Shown here: in pieces, positions 43,875 through 52,808 of the stretch
Numbering within the stretch: the stretch's first letter is position 1
How the letters are laid out: each line of letters starts with the position of its first letter
From: JANXSF01 sp043745195
GTDB lineage: Bacteria > Acidobacteriota > Terriglobia > Bryobacterales > Bryobacteraceae
Assembly (NCBI GenBank): GCA_043745195.1
Contig: JAYTTF010000049.1
Location: 1 to 64,000, forward strand
Length of the DNA stretch: 64,000 nucleotides
Reading direction: 5' to 3'
Made by a program: the position numbers and the translations under genes
Notes under the pieces: generated by a model
What the model was told of the DNA's origin: nothing
Database searches by the model: none
The model's input: the letters and a program-made list of their open reading frames with translations, nothing else

Positions 43875-44735
43875 ATGTTTTCGCGGCAAAGAGCGATACT
43901 TAGGCTACTGGAAAACGAAGGCAGGACCATAAGCCGGTTGCGATTGGTGAAGCTTGCGTTCTTGATCAGCCGTGAAGCTGAGGCTCCAAGAACCGGCGTC
44001 TATGAATTCCTGCCTTATAAACGCGGTCCCTTTTCCTTTACGCTCTATCATGATCTTCGCGCCCTGGAGACCGACGGTTGGGTCGCCGAAACTAACCACA
44101 ACATACGCTTGACTCAGGCACCCGACTTAGAAGCCGCGTTTCTTGACAGGGACTTTTTGGGTAGGATCGATGACATCAGCAGACGCCACAGATGGATGTC
44201 AACGTCCGCACTTGTTGATCATGTTTATGCCGACTATCCGTGGTTCACAATGAATTCGGAGTCGATTCACAAACGCGCTGTAAGCAGACCGAAGGCCGCG
44301 CCAGCCATCTACACGGTCGGTTATGAAGGCATCATGGTGGATGGCCTGCTTGACCTTCTGCTTCGGACTGGAGTTCAGCGACTGATTGATGTTCGCTGCA
44401 ATCCAATCGCTCGGCGATATGGTTTCCACAAGAGCACGCTGACGAGCCTGTGCGACGACGTGGGCATTGAGTACCTTCATTTCCCTTCGCTAGGGATTCC
44501 ATCTGCGTGGAGAACTGATCTGGATGATCGTGAATCCTACGACCGCCTATTCGTTCGTTATGAAAAAGAGATTCTTCCCGTACAAGAAACAAGTGTTGCC
44601 GAGGTTGGGCGACTGGTTCAACAAAAACCATCGGCCTTGATGTGCATGGAAGCAGATCATACTTCTTGTCACCGAAGTAGACTGGCGTCAATGGTTTCGT
44701 CGCAGACGGGATTGGCCATCAAGGAATTGCGGTGA
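43875..44735 (+). CDS. DUF488 protein with N-terminal Panacea/SocA-like domain
   Basis: This 286-residue protein has two parts. Residues 1-70 (RLRLVKLAFLISREAEA...YEFLPYKRGPFSFTLYHDLRALETDGWV) resemble the helical Panacea/SocA-like antitoxin fold. Residues about 145-286 are DUF488: YTVGYEGIMVDGLLDLL, LIDVRCNPIARRYGFHKSTL, and MCMEADHTSCHRSRLA with the conserved CxE...CHR cluster. DUF488 function is unknown. ATG 43875 has a good ribosome site (GAGGAGAG). The next gene starts three bases after its stop. Confidence 0.82.
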   Translation: MFSRQRAILRLLENEGRTISRLRLVKLAFLISREAEAPRTGVYEFLPYKRGPFSFTLYHDLRALETDGWVAETNHNIRLTQAPDLEAAFLDRDFLGRIDDISRRHRWMSTSALVDHVYADYPWFTMNSESIHKRAVSRPKAAPAIYTVGYEGIMVDGLLDLLLRTGVQRLIDVRCNPIARRYGFHKSTLTSLCDDVGIEYLHFPSLGIPSAWRTDLDDRESYDRLFVRYEKEILPVQETSVAEVGRLVQQKPSALMCMEADHTSCHRSRLASMVSSQTGLAIKELR

Positions 44736-44738
44736 CGA

Positions 44739-45539
44739 ATGAGCACGGCTTTCACCAAGACCAAGGTTCTCATCACAGTGATGACGTACCCACACCCTTC
44801 GGAAAGCCATCAGGAACTCGTTTGCACAGCCGGAATCACCGCTGATAATCAGTGGGTTCGCCTTTACCCAATTGACTATCGGTACCGTCCGAAGAACCAA
44901 CAGTTCCGCAAATACCAGTGGATTGAAATCGGCCTTGCCGAACGCGGTGCGAAGAATGATGGCCGGAAGGAAAGCCGTAAGCCGGATCTCGAATCCATAA
45001 AAGTTATCGAGGAACCTCTGTCCTCAGCCAATGACTGGCGAGCCCGTACGGAGATTATCGACCAGATGCCGCACAACACGCGCCTGGAACTTGCAGCCCT
45101 TTATGCCGCTGAAAAGGTGTCGTTGGGAATCGTCCGGCCGTCGGAGATCCTTGACTTCAAGGTCGAGCCCGTCGAACGCAACTGGAAACCGGAATGGGAA
45201 GCAACCTTGAAGCAGTTCAGACTGTTCGGTGATCAACCGAAGCCCCTGGAAAAGCTGCCGTACAAATTTAGCTACGTTTTCCGATGCGCAGATACGGGTG
45301 ACAAACCGCACAATGCCATGATCGAGGACTGGGAACTGGGTGTCCTCTATCGGAAAGAAGTGGATCGGCTTGGTGACGAACAAGCAGCCATTGGAAGCGT
45401 GCGCAAAAAGTTCTTTGACCAGATGTGTCATTCTTCGCGTGACACCCGGTTCTTCATGGGAACCGTATTCCCTTACAACACCTGGGTCGTGCTCGGCGTA
45501 TTCTGGCCGCCGAAGACCAGCCAGAACCTCCTTTTCTGA
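44739..45539 (+). CDS. Conserved protein of unknown function paired with DUF488
   Basis: This 266-residue protein starts TKVLITVMTYPHPSESHQELVCTAGITADNQWVRLYPIDYRY and continues with FRKYQWIEIGLAERG. The Cys-Thr-Ala-Gly and WVRLYPI segments look strongly conserved in a family I remember next to DUF488 genes in genomic islands. No catalytic motif is evident; the C-terminus is rich in aromatic residues. Translation is likely coupled to the upstream gene. Function unknown. Confidence 0.7.
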   Translation: MSTAFTKTKVLITVMTYPHPSESHQELVCTAGITADNQWVRLYPIDYRYRPKNQQFRKYQWIEIGLAERGAKNDGRKESRKPDLESIKVIEEPLSSANDWRARTEIIDQMPHNTRLELAALYAAEKVSLGIVRPSEILDFKVEPVERNWKPEWEATLKQFRLFGDQPKPLEKLPYKFSYVFRCADTGDKPHNAMIEDWELGVLYRKEVDRLGDEQAAIGSVRKKFFDQMCHSSRDTRFFMGTVFPYNTWVVLGVFWPPKTSQNLLF

Positions 45540-45666
45540 AAGGCACTAAATCAAGGTACATGCAGTCGAGAGCAGCAATTCGATACATCTAGCGAACTCC
45601 TACTGTCCGTAACTCTGGTTATCGAGGATTGTGCGCTAAAGTGGGGCTTACACAAACCCTCAAACT

Positions 45667-46500
45667 ATGCCCGGGATTCTATACATCGTCGCCACACCCA
45701 TCGGCAATCTGGAAGATATGACCTTCCGCGCGGTACGCATCCTAAAAGAGGCCGCCCGCGTCGCCTGCGAAGATACCCGCGCCACTCGCAAATTGCTGGA
45801 CCACTACGGCATCTCCACTCCCGCAGTCAGCTATCACGAACACAATGAATCCGCCCGCACCGAAGAATTTCTCCATCGCCTCAACAGCGGCGAATCCATC
45901 GCACTGGTCACCGATGCCGGTACGCCCCTCATCTCCGATCCCGGCTACCGCGTCGTGAAATCTGCCCGCGACGCCGGCATCAAAGTCGTCCCCATCCCTG
46001 GTGCCTGCGCCGCCATCACCGCACTTTCCGCCGGCGGGCTTGGAACCGACGCTTTCTATTTTGGCGGCTTCCTCCCTTCCAAATCGCAACAGCGCCGCCG
46101 TGTCCTGGAAGACGCTGGCCACCATGAGGCTACGTTGGTCTTCTACGAATCGCCTCATCGGATTCTCGAAACTTTGGATGAAATCGCCAGCCTCTATCCA
46201 GCCCGCACCGTAGTGCTGGGTCGCGAACTTACCAAACTCTATGAGGAATTCCTCACCGGCACAGCCGCCGAGCTGCGCGCCAATTTAGCCGCTCGGCCAG
46301 CCATAAAAGGTGAGTTCACTTTGCTTCTCGATCGCTTTCAACCAGGGGCCGACCTCAGCACTGAAACTCTGGCCGAACGCATGAAAAGGCACTCAGGCAT
46401 GGGACTTTCCCGCATGGACGCAATGAAGGCAGTGGCCAGGGAATTGGGAATTTCCAAACGCGAGGTCTATCAACAATTGGAACAAGTCGATCACAAGTGA
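45667..46500 (+). CDS. rsmI: 16S rRNA (cytidine(1402)-2'-O)-methyltransferase
   Basis: This 277-residue tetrapyrrole-methylase-fold enzyme has PGILYIVATPIGNLEDMTFRAVRILKEA, CEDTRATRKLLDHYGI and ALVTDAGTPLISDPGYRVV. The SAM site is VPIPGACAAITALSAGGL. It methylates the ribose of C1402 in the decoding centre together with RsmH. A C-terminal helical extension (MGLSRMDAMKAVARELGISKREVYQQL) is usual. It stands alone with housekeeping base composition. Confidence 0.97.
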   Translation: MPGILYIVATPIGNLEDMTFRAVRILKEAARVACEDTRATRKLLDHYGISTPAVSYHEHNESARTEEFLHRLNSGESIALVTDAGTPLISDPGYRVVKSARDAGIKVVPIPGACAAITALSAGGLGTDAFYFGGFLPSKSQQRRRVLEDAGHHEATLVFYESPHRILETLDEIASLYPARTVVLGRELTKLYEEFLTGTAAELRANLAARPAIKGEFTLLLDRFQPGADLSTETLAERMKRHSGMGLSRMDAMKAVARELGISKREVYQQLEQVDHK

Positions 46501-46599
46501 TTTTTAATCTTCAACTCAGTCCAAACAAAACCAGTTACGCATCCACATTTCCTAACCCGCTAAACACGCCATGAGACAATCGCCAGCAAGGAGATTTCC

Positions 46600-47127
46600 A
46601 TGGCATCCGCAGCACAAGTAACCCCCAACACCGCTAAATACGGTTTCTATTCCAGACAGGCCGTCCTGCTCACAGACGACGATCATCTGGAATTCCAAGC
46701 CCTCACCGAATCCTATCAATCGGAACTCCGGCCCCAAACCGCCATTCAGGAAACCCTCTTCACTCAAATCATCCTTGCCCTCTGGAACCTCCGACGCTCC
46801 AATCGCCTGGAAGCCAGTCTCGCCTTATCCCAAGGTGTGGACCCGCTGCTGTCAACTTCCAAAATCCTCGACCGCATCCACACTTTTCGAAATCGCACCG
46901 AACGCAGTTACTCCAAGCTACTCAAGGAATTCCGCCTCCTGAAATCAGCAAAACAAATTCTGCAAAACGAACCCAATCAGCAGGGCCAAACATCACCACT
47001 AAACAATGCTGCTATCAAGCCAGTTGGAGGGCAGGCCCCCTGGCCTGCAGACTGGCGCCCCCGCCAGCCTCTCCAGAACCCCAAAACCATCCAAGGAAAC
47101 CCCCACGAATTAACCAGTTCCTCTTGA
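46600..47127 (+). CDS. Hypothetical protein of an acidobacterial paralogous family
   Basis: This 175-residue protein has a core KYGFYSRQAVLLTDDDHLEFQALTESYQSELRPQTAIQETLFTQIILALWNLRRSNRLEASL, then SKILDRIHTFRNRTERSYSKLLKEFRLLK. This arrangement recurs many times in acidobacterial and planctomycetal genomes as uncharacterised proteins, as recalled. The last 50 residues are low in structure and include two REP-like palindromes at DNA level (47031-47067). The function is unknown. Confidence 0.75.
   Translation: MASAAQVTPNTAKYGFYSRQAVLLTDDDHLEFQALTESYQSELRPQTAIQETLFTQIILALWNLRRSNRLEASLALSQGVDPLLSTSKILDRIHTFRNRTERSYSKLLKEFRLLKSAKQILQNEPNQQGQTSPLNNAAIKPVGGQAPWPADWRPRQPLQNPKTIQGNPHELTSSS
47031..47067. 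repeat. Two REP-like palindromes inside a coding region
   Basis: gcaggcc-ccct-ggcctgc (47031-47048) and ctggcg-cccc-cgccag (47052-47067) are perfect hairpins, three bases apart. They encode the Pro/Trp-rich tail GGQAPWPADWRPRQP of the hypothetical protein. They resemble an inserted palindromic element that kept the frame open. Confidence 0.65.
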
Positions 47128-47142
47128 CGAAACCACTTCTGC

Positions 47143-47889
47143 TTGAGACCATCAAGCAAATCGGTTCAAAGACGTTTGCACAATAAGCCCACGGTTAGCG
47201 TATTCTTTCCAGCCTATAATGATGCTCCTTCAATCGGCTCCTTAGTAGATGCCGCATTTGAAGTTCTAGCCCTGCGTTCCAGCGATTATGAAGTTATCGT
47301 TGTCAACGATGGTAGTTCCGACTCAACCGCTGAAGTCCTGTCAAAGCTAGCAGCCCACTATGCGCCCAGAATGATCGTCGTCACCCATGAATCCAACCGC
47401 GGCTACGGCGGAGCCTTACGCAGCGGATTTGAAACTGCAACCAAGGATCTGGTTTTCTACACCGATGGCGATGGCCAGTACGACGTTCGTGAACTCCATA
47501 AACTTCTCGATCTGATGACGCCAGAAACCGGATTGGTCAACGGCTACAAACTGGAACGTAGCGACCCTCAACATCGCATTCTAATTGGCAGCGCATATAA
47601 CGCCTTTGCCAGAGCGCTCTTTCGCATTCACATCCGCGATGTTGATTGTGACTTTCGCTTGGTGCGCCGCCAAGTTCTGGAACAGCTCAAGCTCACTTCC
47701 ACCAGCGGAACTATCTGCGTGGAACTGGTCCGGAAGTTGGAACTAAGCGGTTGCCGAGTGGTGGAAACTGGCGTTCATCATTATCCGCGATTGCATGGCT
47801 CCAGCCAATTCTTCCGCATCCGATCACTGCTGAAAACGTTGGGCCAATTGATCCGCCTCTACTTCCAATTGGTCATACTAAGAAGATAA
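47143..47889 (+). CDS. Family 2 glycosyltransferase, polyprenyl-phosphate type
   Basis: This 248-residue GT-A enzyme has TVSVFFPAYNDAPSIGSLV, VIVVNDGSSDSTAEVL and the metal site FYTDGDGQYDVREL. The segment DVDCDFRLVRRQVLEQL is typical of dolichol/polyprenyl-phosphate sugar transferases. The start is TTG 47143 or TTG 47176; no ATG fits. It precedes the aminotransferase gene by two bases, suggesting joint work in cell-surface sugar synthesis. No transmembrane segment is seen. Confidence 0.85.
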   Translation: MRPSSKSVQRRLHNKPTVSVFFPAYNDAPSIGSLVDAAFEVLALRSSDYEVIVVNDGSSDSTAEVLSKLAAHYAPRMIVVTHESNRGYGGALRSGFETATKDLVFYTDGDGQYDVRELHKLLDLMTPETGLVNGYKLERSDPQHRILIGSAYNAFARALFRIHIRDVDCDFRLVRRQVLEQLKLTSTSGTICVELVRKLELSGCRVVETGVHHYPRLHGSSQFFRIRSLLKTLGQLIRLYFQLVILRR

Positions 47890-47891
47890 TC

Positions 47892-48989
47892 ATGCGCATC
47901 CCAATGGTGAACCTTCGCATTCTGCTGGAACAGACCAGCAAGGCGTGGCAACACAATCTGGACCAGATGCATGCACGGTCCCAATACATACTCGGCCCTC
48001 AGGTTGCTTCTTTTGAGATGGAATTTGCCCAAGCTCTTGGTGCTAAACATGCCATCGGTGTTTCTAACGGCACCACCGCCATTGAACTTTGCTTGCGCGA
48101 TGCTGCGGTTACCAATCAGGTTGTCACCAGCGCGTTAACCGCACCATTCACTGGTGTCGCGATTCAAGCGGCAGGTGCTACCCCCGTATTTGCCGATGTT
48201 GACCCCGAAACTCTGCTGATCGATTTCGACGATGCCGCAAACCGTATCGGCAAAAAGACAGGCGCTGTTGTTCCTGTTCACTTATATGGACAGCCCTGCA
48301 ACTTGTCCAAGTGGAGTTCCGCCTCGCGTTCCACTGGAGCCGTGATTGTGCAAGATGCCTGCCAAGCTCACGGAGCCAGATTTGCCGGCAAGCCGTTCAC
48401 CGACTTTTCATCCTATGTCGCTTATAGCTTTTACCCCACCAAGAACCTTGGCTGCCTTGGAGATGGAGGTGCAGTTGTCACATCGAATAGCAAAGTTGCA
48501 TCGCGCCTTAGCTGCCTTCGCGATGGCGGGCGCAAACAAGGCGAACAGGTAAGCCGTGTTCGTGGAATCAATGCCAGACTGGATGAAATGCAGGCCTGCT
48601 ATTTGCGGGCATTTCTGCCTCACCTTCATGAGTGGAATACTCAAAGAACGCAATTGGCTGCGCTCTACGATCAGGCCTTTGATGGCTGCTCAGCCGTTCA
48701 ACCTTTGCTTCGCGCCAAAGGTTCAGTAAACCATCTATATGTAATTCGCGTTCCCAAGCGGGACGCGCTTCGGCAGCACTTGGCAGCATCCGGAATTGGA
48801 TCAACCGTGCACTACCCCGTGCCTTTGCATCTGCACCCAGCCTTCGCGGCATCGAAGCAGAAACGGGGAGATTTACCACATGCAGAGAAGGCCGCAAAGC
48901 AAATACTTTCCCTTCCATTGTGGCCCGGCATGTCGAATTCACAAGTCAGTGAAGTTGCGGAGAAAGTGAGGCTGTTTTTTGGGTACTAG
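47892..48989 (+). CDS. DegT/DnrJ/EryC1/StrS aminotransferase
   Basis: This 365-residue PLP enzyme starts RIPMVNLRILLEQTSKAWQHNLDQMHARSQYILGPQVASFE, followed by AIGVSNGTTAIELCL. The Schiff-base Lys lies in YSFYPTKNLGCLGDGGAV. The family adds amino groups to keto-sugar nucleotides. Together with the upstream glycosyltransferase it likely contributes to a modified surface polysaccharide or glycoprotein. The C-terminal GIGSTVHYPVPLHLHPAF segment is typical. Confidence 0.92.
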   Translation: MRIPMVNLRILLEQTSKAWQHNLDQMHARSQYILGPQVASFEMEFAQALGAKHAIGVSNGTTAIELCLRDAAVTNQVVTSALTAPFTGVAIQAAGATPVFADVDPETLLIDFDDAANRIGKKTGAVVPVHLYGQPCNLSKWSSASRSTGAVIVQDACQAHGARFAGKPFTDFSSYVAYSFYPTKNLGCLGDGGAVVTSNSKVASRLSCLRDGGRKQGEQVSRVRGINARLDEMQACYLRAFLPHLHEWNTQRTQLAALYDQAFDGCSAVQPLLRAKGSVNHLYVIRVPKRDALRQHLAASGIGSTVHYPVPLHLHPAFAASKQKRGDLPHAEKAAKQILSLPLWPGMSNSQVSEVAEKVRLFFGY

Positions 48990-49019
48990 TGGTCGTGTTA
49001 TTCTTAGTGACTTCTCTAC

Positions 49020-50522
49020 ATGCCTCCTCGATCGCCACTCCCCAAAGTCTGTATCGCTCTCGGGTTCGCCGAGGCCAGTCAACTCCTAGCCCATGCGCAT
49101 GCTGAATCTGCTGCGGGCGAAAGGTTTCTTGAGTTTCGCCTCGATTACCTTCCTCATCCGGAAGACGGGGTAAAACTGATCCGTGATTTTCTTGCAAAGA
49201 GCCCGGACTGCAATGTTCTTGCCACATGCCGGCGTCACCAAAATCATGGAAAGTTTAACGGCAGCATTGAAGAACAGATCCGAATTCTGGAAGCCGCAGT
49301 AAATGCAGGAGCCCACGCAGTGGATGTGGAAGTGGAAACTGCGGAAAGCGCTTACGCTCGTCTGGAGAATCTTCGATCCAATTCCCATCTGATCATCAGC
49401 TACCACAACTTTGAAGGTACACCGCCCATGGAGCCGGTATTGAGGCGGATGATGAAGTATCCAGCATACGCCTATAAATTAGTTACAACAGCGAAAAAGC
49501 CGTCGGACAGTTTGAAGGTCTTGGCTCTATCGAAAGGACGGCAACGCGATCCATTAGTCTTGCTGGCGATGGGTGAAATGGGTTTTCCCACGCGCGTGCT
49601 GTCACCAGCGATGGGGGCACTTTATACTTACGCCGCACCCAATGCCTCCGAAGGTACAGCCTCCGGTCAGGTTAGCGCCGGTCACCTTCGCAACTTGTAT
49701 CGCATTGACAAATTCACCAAAGCGGCGAAGATCTACGGTGTGATTGCCAATCCTGTTCGGCACTCCATTTCACCGGCCGTCCACAACCGGGCCTTTCAGT
49801 CTCGCCGCATTGATGCGGTCTACTTGCCCTTTCTTGTACAACCTGCTCATTTGAAGGATTTCATGTTGCTTGCCGACCAAATGCCAGTGGCCGGCTTTTC
49901 TGTTACCATTCCGCATAAGCAGAAAATCATCCGATATTTAGATGTAGTCGACCCTCTCGCCCGGCGCATTGGAGCAGTAAATACGGTTTGGAAGAAAGCC
50001 GGCCGATGGCGTGGAACCAACACCGATGTTGCAGGCGTCACAGGACCACTCAGCAAGCGGATTCGCTTGGCGAAATCGGAAGTCCTCATTGTTGGTAATG
50101 GTGGCGCGGCCCGTGGTGCCGCATTCGCTCTGGGCGACGCAGGTGCCAAAGTTTCCATTGCAGGCCGCAATCCGGATCGAGTTCGCGCGCTATGCAAAAT
50201 TTGCGGAGCCACCCAAGTTACAAAGGAACAACTGAAATCGCTGCATTTCGATGCGGTAGTTCACGCCACACCCATTGGCATGTATCCCAATGTGGACGAA
50301 TCTTATTTCAACGATGCAATCCCAGCCGACCTGGTGATGGACATGGTCTACAATCCCATGGAGACTCTGCTCATCAAACGGGCTAAGGAACAGGGGAAGG
50401 AAATAATCCCTGGCATTGAAATGTTCCTTGAACAAGCTGGGCAGCAATTCACCATCTGGACTGGCGAATCCGCCCCAAAGTCCGCAATGGAACGGGCCGC
50501 CCTTGAAGCGCTCGGCGTATAA
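49020..50522 (+). CDS. aroDE: Fused 3-dehydroquinate dehydratase and shikimate dehydrogenase
   Basis: This 500-residue bifunctional protein joins two shikimate-pathway steps. Residues about 1-225 are type I dehydroquinase: EFRLDYL, ISYHNFEG with the catalytic His, and AYKLVTTAKKP with the Schiff-base Lys. Residues about 235-500 are shikimate dehydrogenase: YGVIANPVRHSISPAVHNRAF, VTIPHKQKII (catalytic Lys), NTDVAG, and the NADP motif GNGGAARGAAFAL. The fusion order matches the plant enzyme and some bacteria. Both active sites look intact. Confidence 0.95.
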   Translation: MPPRSPLPKVCIALGFAEASQLLAHAHAESAAGERFLEFRLDYLPHPEDGVKLIRDFLAKSPDCNVLATCRRHQNHGKFNGSIEEQIRILEAAVNAGAHAVDVEVETAESAYARLENLRSNSHLIISYHNFEGTPPMEPVLRRMMKYPAYAYKLVTTAKKPSDSLKVLALSKGRQRDPLVLLAMGEMGFPTRVLSPAMGALYTYAAPNASEGTASGQVSAGHLRNLYRIDKFTKAAKIYGVIANPVRHSISPAVHNRAFQSRRIDAVYLPFLVQPAHLKDFMLLADQMPVAGFSVTIPHKQKIIRYLDVVDPLARRIGAVNTVWKKAGRWRGTNTDVAGVTGPLSKRIRLAKSEVLIVGNGGAARGAAFALGDAGAKVSIAGRNPDRVRALCKICGATQVTKEQLKSLHFDAVVHATPIGMYPNVDESYFNDAIPADLVMDMVYNPMETLLIKRAKEQGKEIIPGIEMFLEQAGQQFTIWTGESAPKSAMERAALEALGV

Positions 50523-50540
50523 GCCCACTATAATTAGCAA

Positions 50541-50741
50541 ATGGATTCGAAACTGACTCGCAGGAATTGGGCGGCATACTTTGCGGCACTCCCTCTGCTG
50601 GCCCAGCAGCCGCAGGCTCCTCTTCCGGCTAAGAATGAAGAAGCTGATTCTGCGCGAGACCGCATCGCAGCGTCTTCAAAAGAACTTGCGGCTTTTTCCA
50701 TTCCAATATCCACCGAACCCGCGTTTCAGTTCAAGGCTTAA
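50541..50741 (+). CDS. Small Tat-like leader protein upstream of amidase
   Basis: This 66-residue frame begins DSKLTRRNWAAYFAALPLLAQQPQAP, a short leader with twin arginines and a hydrophobic stretch. A charged tail (NEEADSARDRIAASSKELAAF) follows. The stop at 50739-50741 is one base before the amidase ATG, so the two are coupled. It may be a real secreted peptide. It could also be the split-off leader of an originally exported amidase. Confidence 0.5.
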   Translation: MDSKLTRRNWAAYFAALPLLAQQPQAPLPAKNEEADSARDRIAASSKELAAFSIPISTEPAFQFKA

Positions 50742-50742
50742 G

Positions 50743-52176
50743 ATGCCGAAAATACCTGCCGGCGACGTATTCTATTCTTCCCTAACGGACCTCAATCGAC
50801 GGATGGTGGCCAAAGAGTTTTCCAGTGTGGAATTGACCAAAGCTTTCTGTGATCGTCTGGAAAAGTCCGGGCCCACTTACAACGCACTAGCTCATTCGCT
50901 TCGTAAAAGCGCTCTAAAGAAAGCCAAGGAAGTGGATAGGGACTTGAAGCTAAGCCGTCTGCGAGGTCCTTTGCAAGGGATTCCATTCGCCGTCAAAGAT
51001 CTGCTCAATGTCGCTGGTGCTCCTTGCACCTGGGGAGCAAAACCCTTTGCCGCGCAAATTCCCGACGAAGATGCCAGGGTTGTAAAAAAGCTGAAAAACG
51101 CCGGCGCCATTTTAATCGGCAAGCTTTCCATGGTTGAGTTGGCCGGCGGTGGAGGGTACCGTTACCCTGCAGCCTCCTTGCAGGGTCCTGGTTTAAATCC
51201 GTGGGATAAGGGGCGATGGTCGGGCGGTTCTTCCAGTGGTTCGGGGAGTGCCGTGGCCGCTGGTTTAGTAAGCTTCGCTCTGGGGTCAGAAACGTGGGGA
51301 TCGATTCTAACTCCTGCGGCTTATTGCGGAGTCACCGGGCTTCGTCCAACTTACGGATACGTCAGCCGCAATGGCGCGATGGCACTGAGTTGGACCATGG
51401 ATAAGATTGGCCCCATGGGCCGCACTGCTACCGATTGTGGACACATTCTGCAAGCGATCTCCGGGGGCGATGATGAGGATCCAGGGTCTGCTGGAAAGTC
51501 CTTTTACCTGGCACCGCAGTTTCAGAAACCGTTTTCAGAAATGCGCTTTGGCTTTGCTTTATCAGATCTGGAATATTGTCCGGATGACGAAACACGCAAA
51601 TCGTTTGCCGCAGCTATGGAAGCCTTGCGCTCCTTAGGCGCAAAGATAGTGGAAACGCAATTGCCCGAGTTTCCTTACAATGCGGTGGCCAGTACAATTA
51701 TCGCCGCTGAAGGATCGAGTGTTTTTGAACCGCTAATCCAAGGCGGAAAAATTGAAGAGCTGGCGGACCAACGCCAAATTGCCGGGTTGAAGGCAGGATT
51801 AGAAATCACGGCCAAGGATTATTTAAAGGCCATGCGAATCCGTACTCTGATTCAACAGGCCTTTGCGAATCTCTTCCAGGATGTGGACGTACTGGTTTCC
51901 CCAAGCCGCTTTACCGTGGCCAGTGGAATCAACGAACCCTTAGACAAGTCCTCCACCACGAATCCCAAAGTGTCAAATCGGGGACTACGCGATCTTGGTG
52001 CTGCCGGGAATCTTGCGGGGTTGCCTGCCTTATCACTTCCTTGTGGATTTGCCGCTGGTCTGCCTTTGGGATTGCAAATAGTCAGCCGCCCCTTCACTGA
52101 GAACACCATCCTTGCAGTTGGAATGGAATTTCAGAATCGTACCGATTGGCATAAGAAGTACCCTACTGTTGGCTAA
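50743..52176 (+). CDS. Amidase-signature family protein
   Basis: This 477-residue protein has GIPFAVKDLLNVAG with the catalytic Lys, then the signature WSGGSSSGSGSAVAAGLVSFALGSETWGSILTPAAYCGVTGLRPTYG. The cis-Ser and the nucleophile Ser (in WGSI) are present. The usual TGGSIRxPA reads TWGSILTPA, with Trp for Gly and Leu for Arg, so substrate specificity may be unusual. Relatives include GatA and secondary amidases. There are no gatB or gatC genes nearby, so GatA function is unlikely. Confidence 0.88.
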   Translation: MPKIPAGDVFYSSLTDLNRRMVAKEFSSVELTKAFCDRLEKSGPTYNALAHSLRKSALKKAKEVDRDLKLSRLRGPLQGIPFAVKDLLNVAGAPCTWGAKPFAAQIPDEDARVVKKLKNAGAILIGKLSMVELAGGGGYRYPAASLQGPGLNPWDKGRWSGGSSSGSGSAVAAGLVSFALGSETWGSILTPAAYCGVTGLRPTYGYVSRNGAMALSWTMDKIGPMGRTATDCGHILQAISGGDDEDPGSAGKSFYLAPQFQKPFSEMRFGFALSDLEYCPDDETRKSFAAAMEALRSLGAKIVETQLPEFPYNAVASTIIAAEGSSVFEPLIQGGKIEELADQRQIAGLKAGLEITAKDYLKAMRIRTLIQQAFANLFQDVDVLVSPSRFTVASGINEPLDKSSTTNPKVSNRGLRDLGAAGNLAGLPALSLPCGFAAGLPLGLQIVSRPFTENTILAVGMEFQNRTDWHKKYPTVG

Positions 52177-52179
52177 CTG

Positions 52180-52725
52180 ATGAATCGTCTAACTCCTTTG
52201 CTGGAAGTAAGTCTGATTCTACTTTGCATGGTGACTGCTTTCACAGACATTCGCAGTCGGCGCATTCCCAATTGGGCAGTTGTAGCTGGATTGTTTGCAG
52301 GTTTTGCGGGGAACACTTACACTTCAGGATGGATGGGTATGAAATCTGCAGCATTGGGCTTTTTGTGCGCTTTTGCGGTCTATTTGCCTCTGTATTTGCT
52401 GCATGGAAGAGGTGCTGGTGATCTGAAATTGATGGCCGCCATCGGAGCCATTATGGGAATTCCCAATTGGTTCTTCATGCTGATCATCACGTCGATACTG
52501 GGCGGAATTGTGGCTGTTGGATTTTTACTAATGCGTGGAGGCCTATGGCGTGCTTTGGGCAATTCAGTATTCATCCTCAAAGAGTTGCTGTTCTTACGAT
52601 CTCCGAGTACGGGCCGTCCTGAACTTTCTATTGATAACGCGAAGGCTCTAACCATGCCGCATGGGGTTGTGGTGGCACTAAGCGCTTTTCTCTTTTTGTG
52701 GCTCACCCATTTGCCAAAGTACTAG
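52180..52725 (+). CDS. Prepilin peptidase (A24 family, CpaA/TadV-like)
   Basis: This 181-residue polytopic protein has TAFTDIRSRRIPNW (first catalytic Asp) and GRGAGDLKLMAAIG (second Asp in GxGD). This is the bare peptidase core without the methylase domain, as in CpaA/TadV. It would cut the leader of type IV or Flp-type pilins in the membrane. No pilus genes occur in the window. It starts three bases after the amidase stop. Confidence 0.9.
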   Translation: MNRLTPLLEVSLILLCMVTAFTDIRSRRIPNWAVVAGLFAGFAGNTYTSGWMGMKSAALGFLCAFAVYLPLYLLHGRGAGDLKLMAAIGAIMGIPNWFFMLIITSILGGIVAVGFLLMRGGLWRALGNSVFILKELLFLRSPSTGRPELSIDNAKALTMPHGVVVALSAFLFLWLTHLPKY

Positions 52726-52808
52726 CTTTTTTGTTAAGGAAGCGGAGCTCATACCCCTTTGTAAGTTGCGCTTAAAATGAGATCCTAGTTCTGGCGAATA
52801 ACCCAATA

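Noticed and set aside
46490..46515. Terminator after rsmI
   Set aside because: The stem at the stop codon (ATCAC/GTGAT) has almost no loop and few pairs, so it is too weak to call.
50743..52176. gatA (glutamyl-tRNA amidotransferase subunit)
   Set aside because: There are no gatB or gatC genes nearby, and the signature sequence deviates from GatA.
52726..52808. c-di-GMP riboswitch before the GGDEF/EAL gene
   Set aside because: The gap is only 83 bases and shows none of the conserved motif elements.
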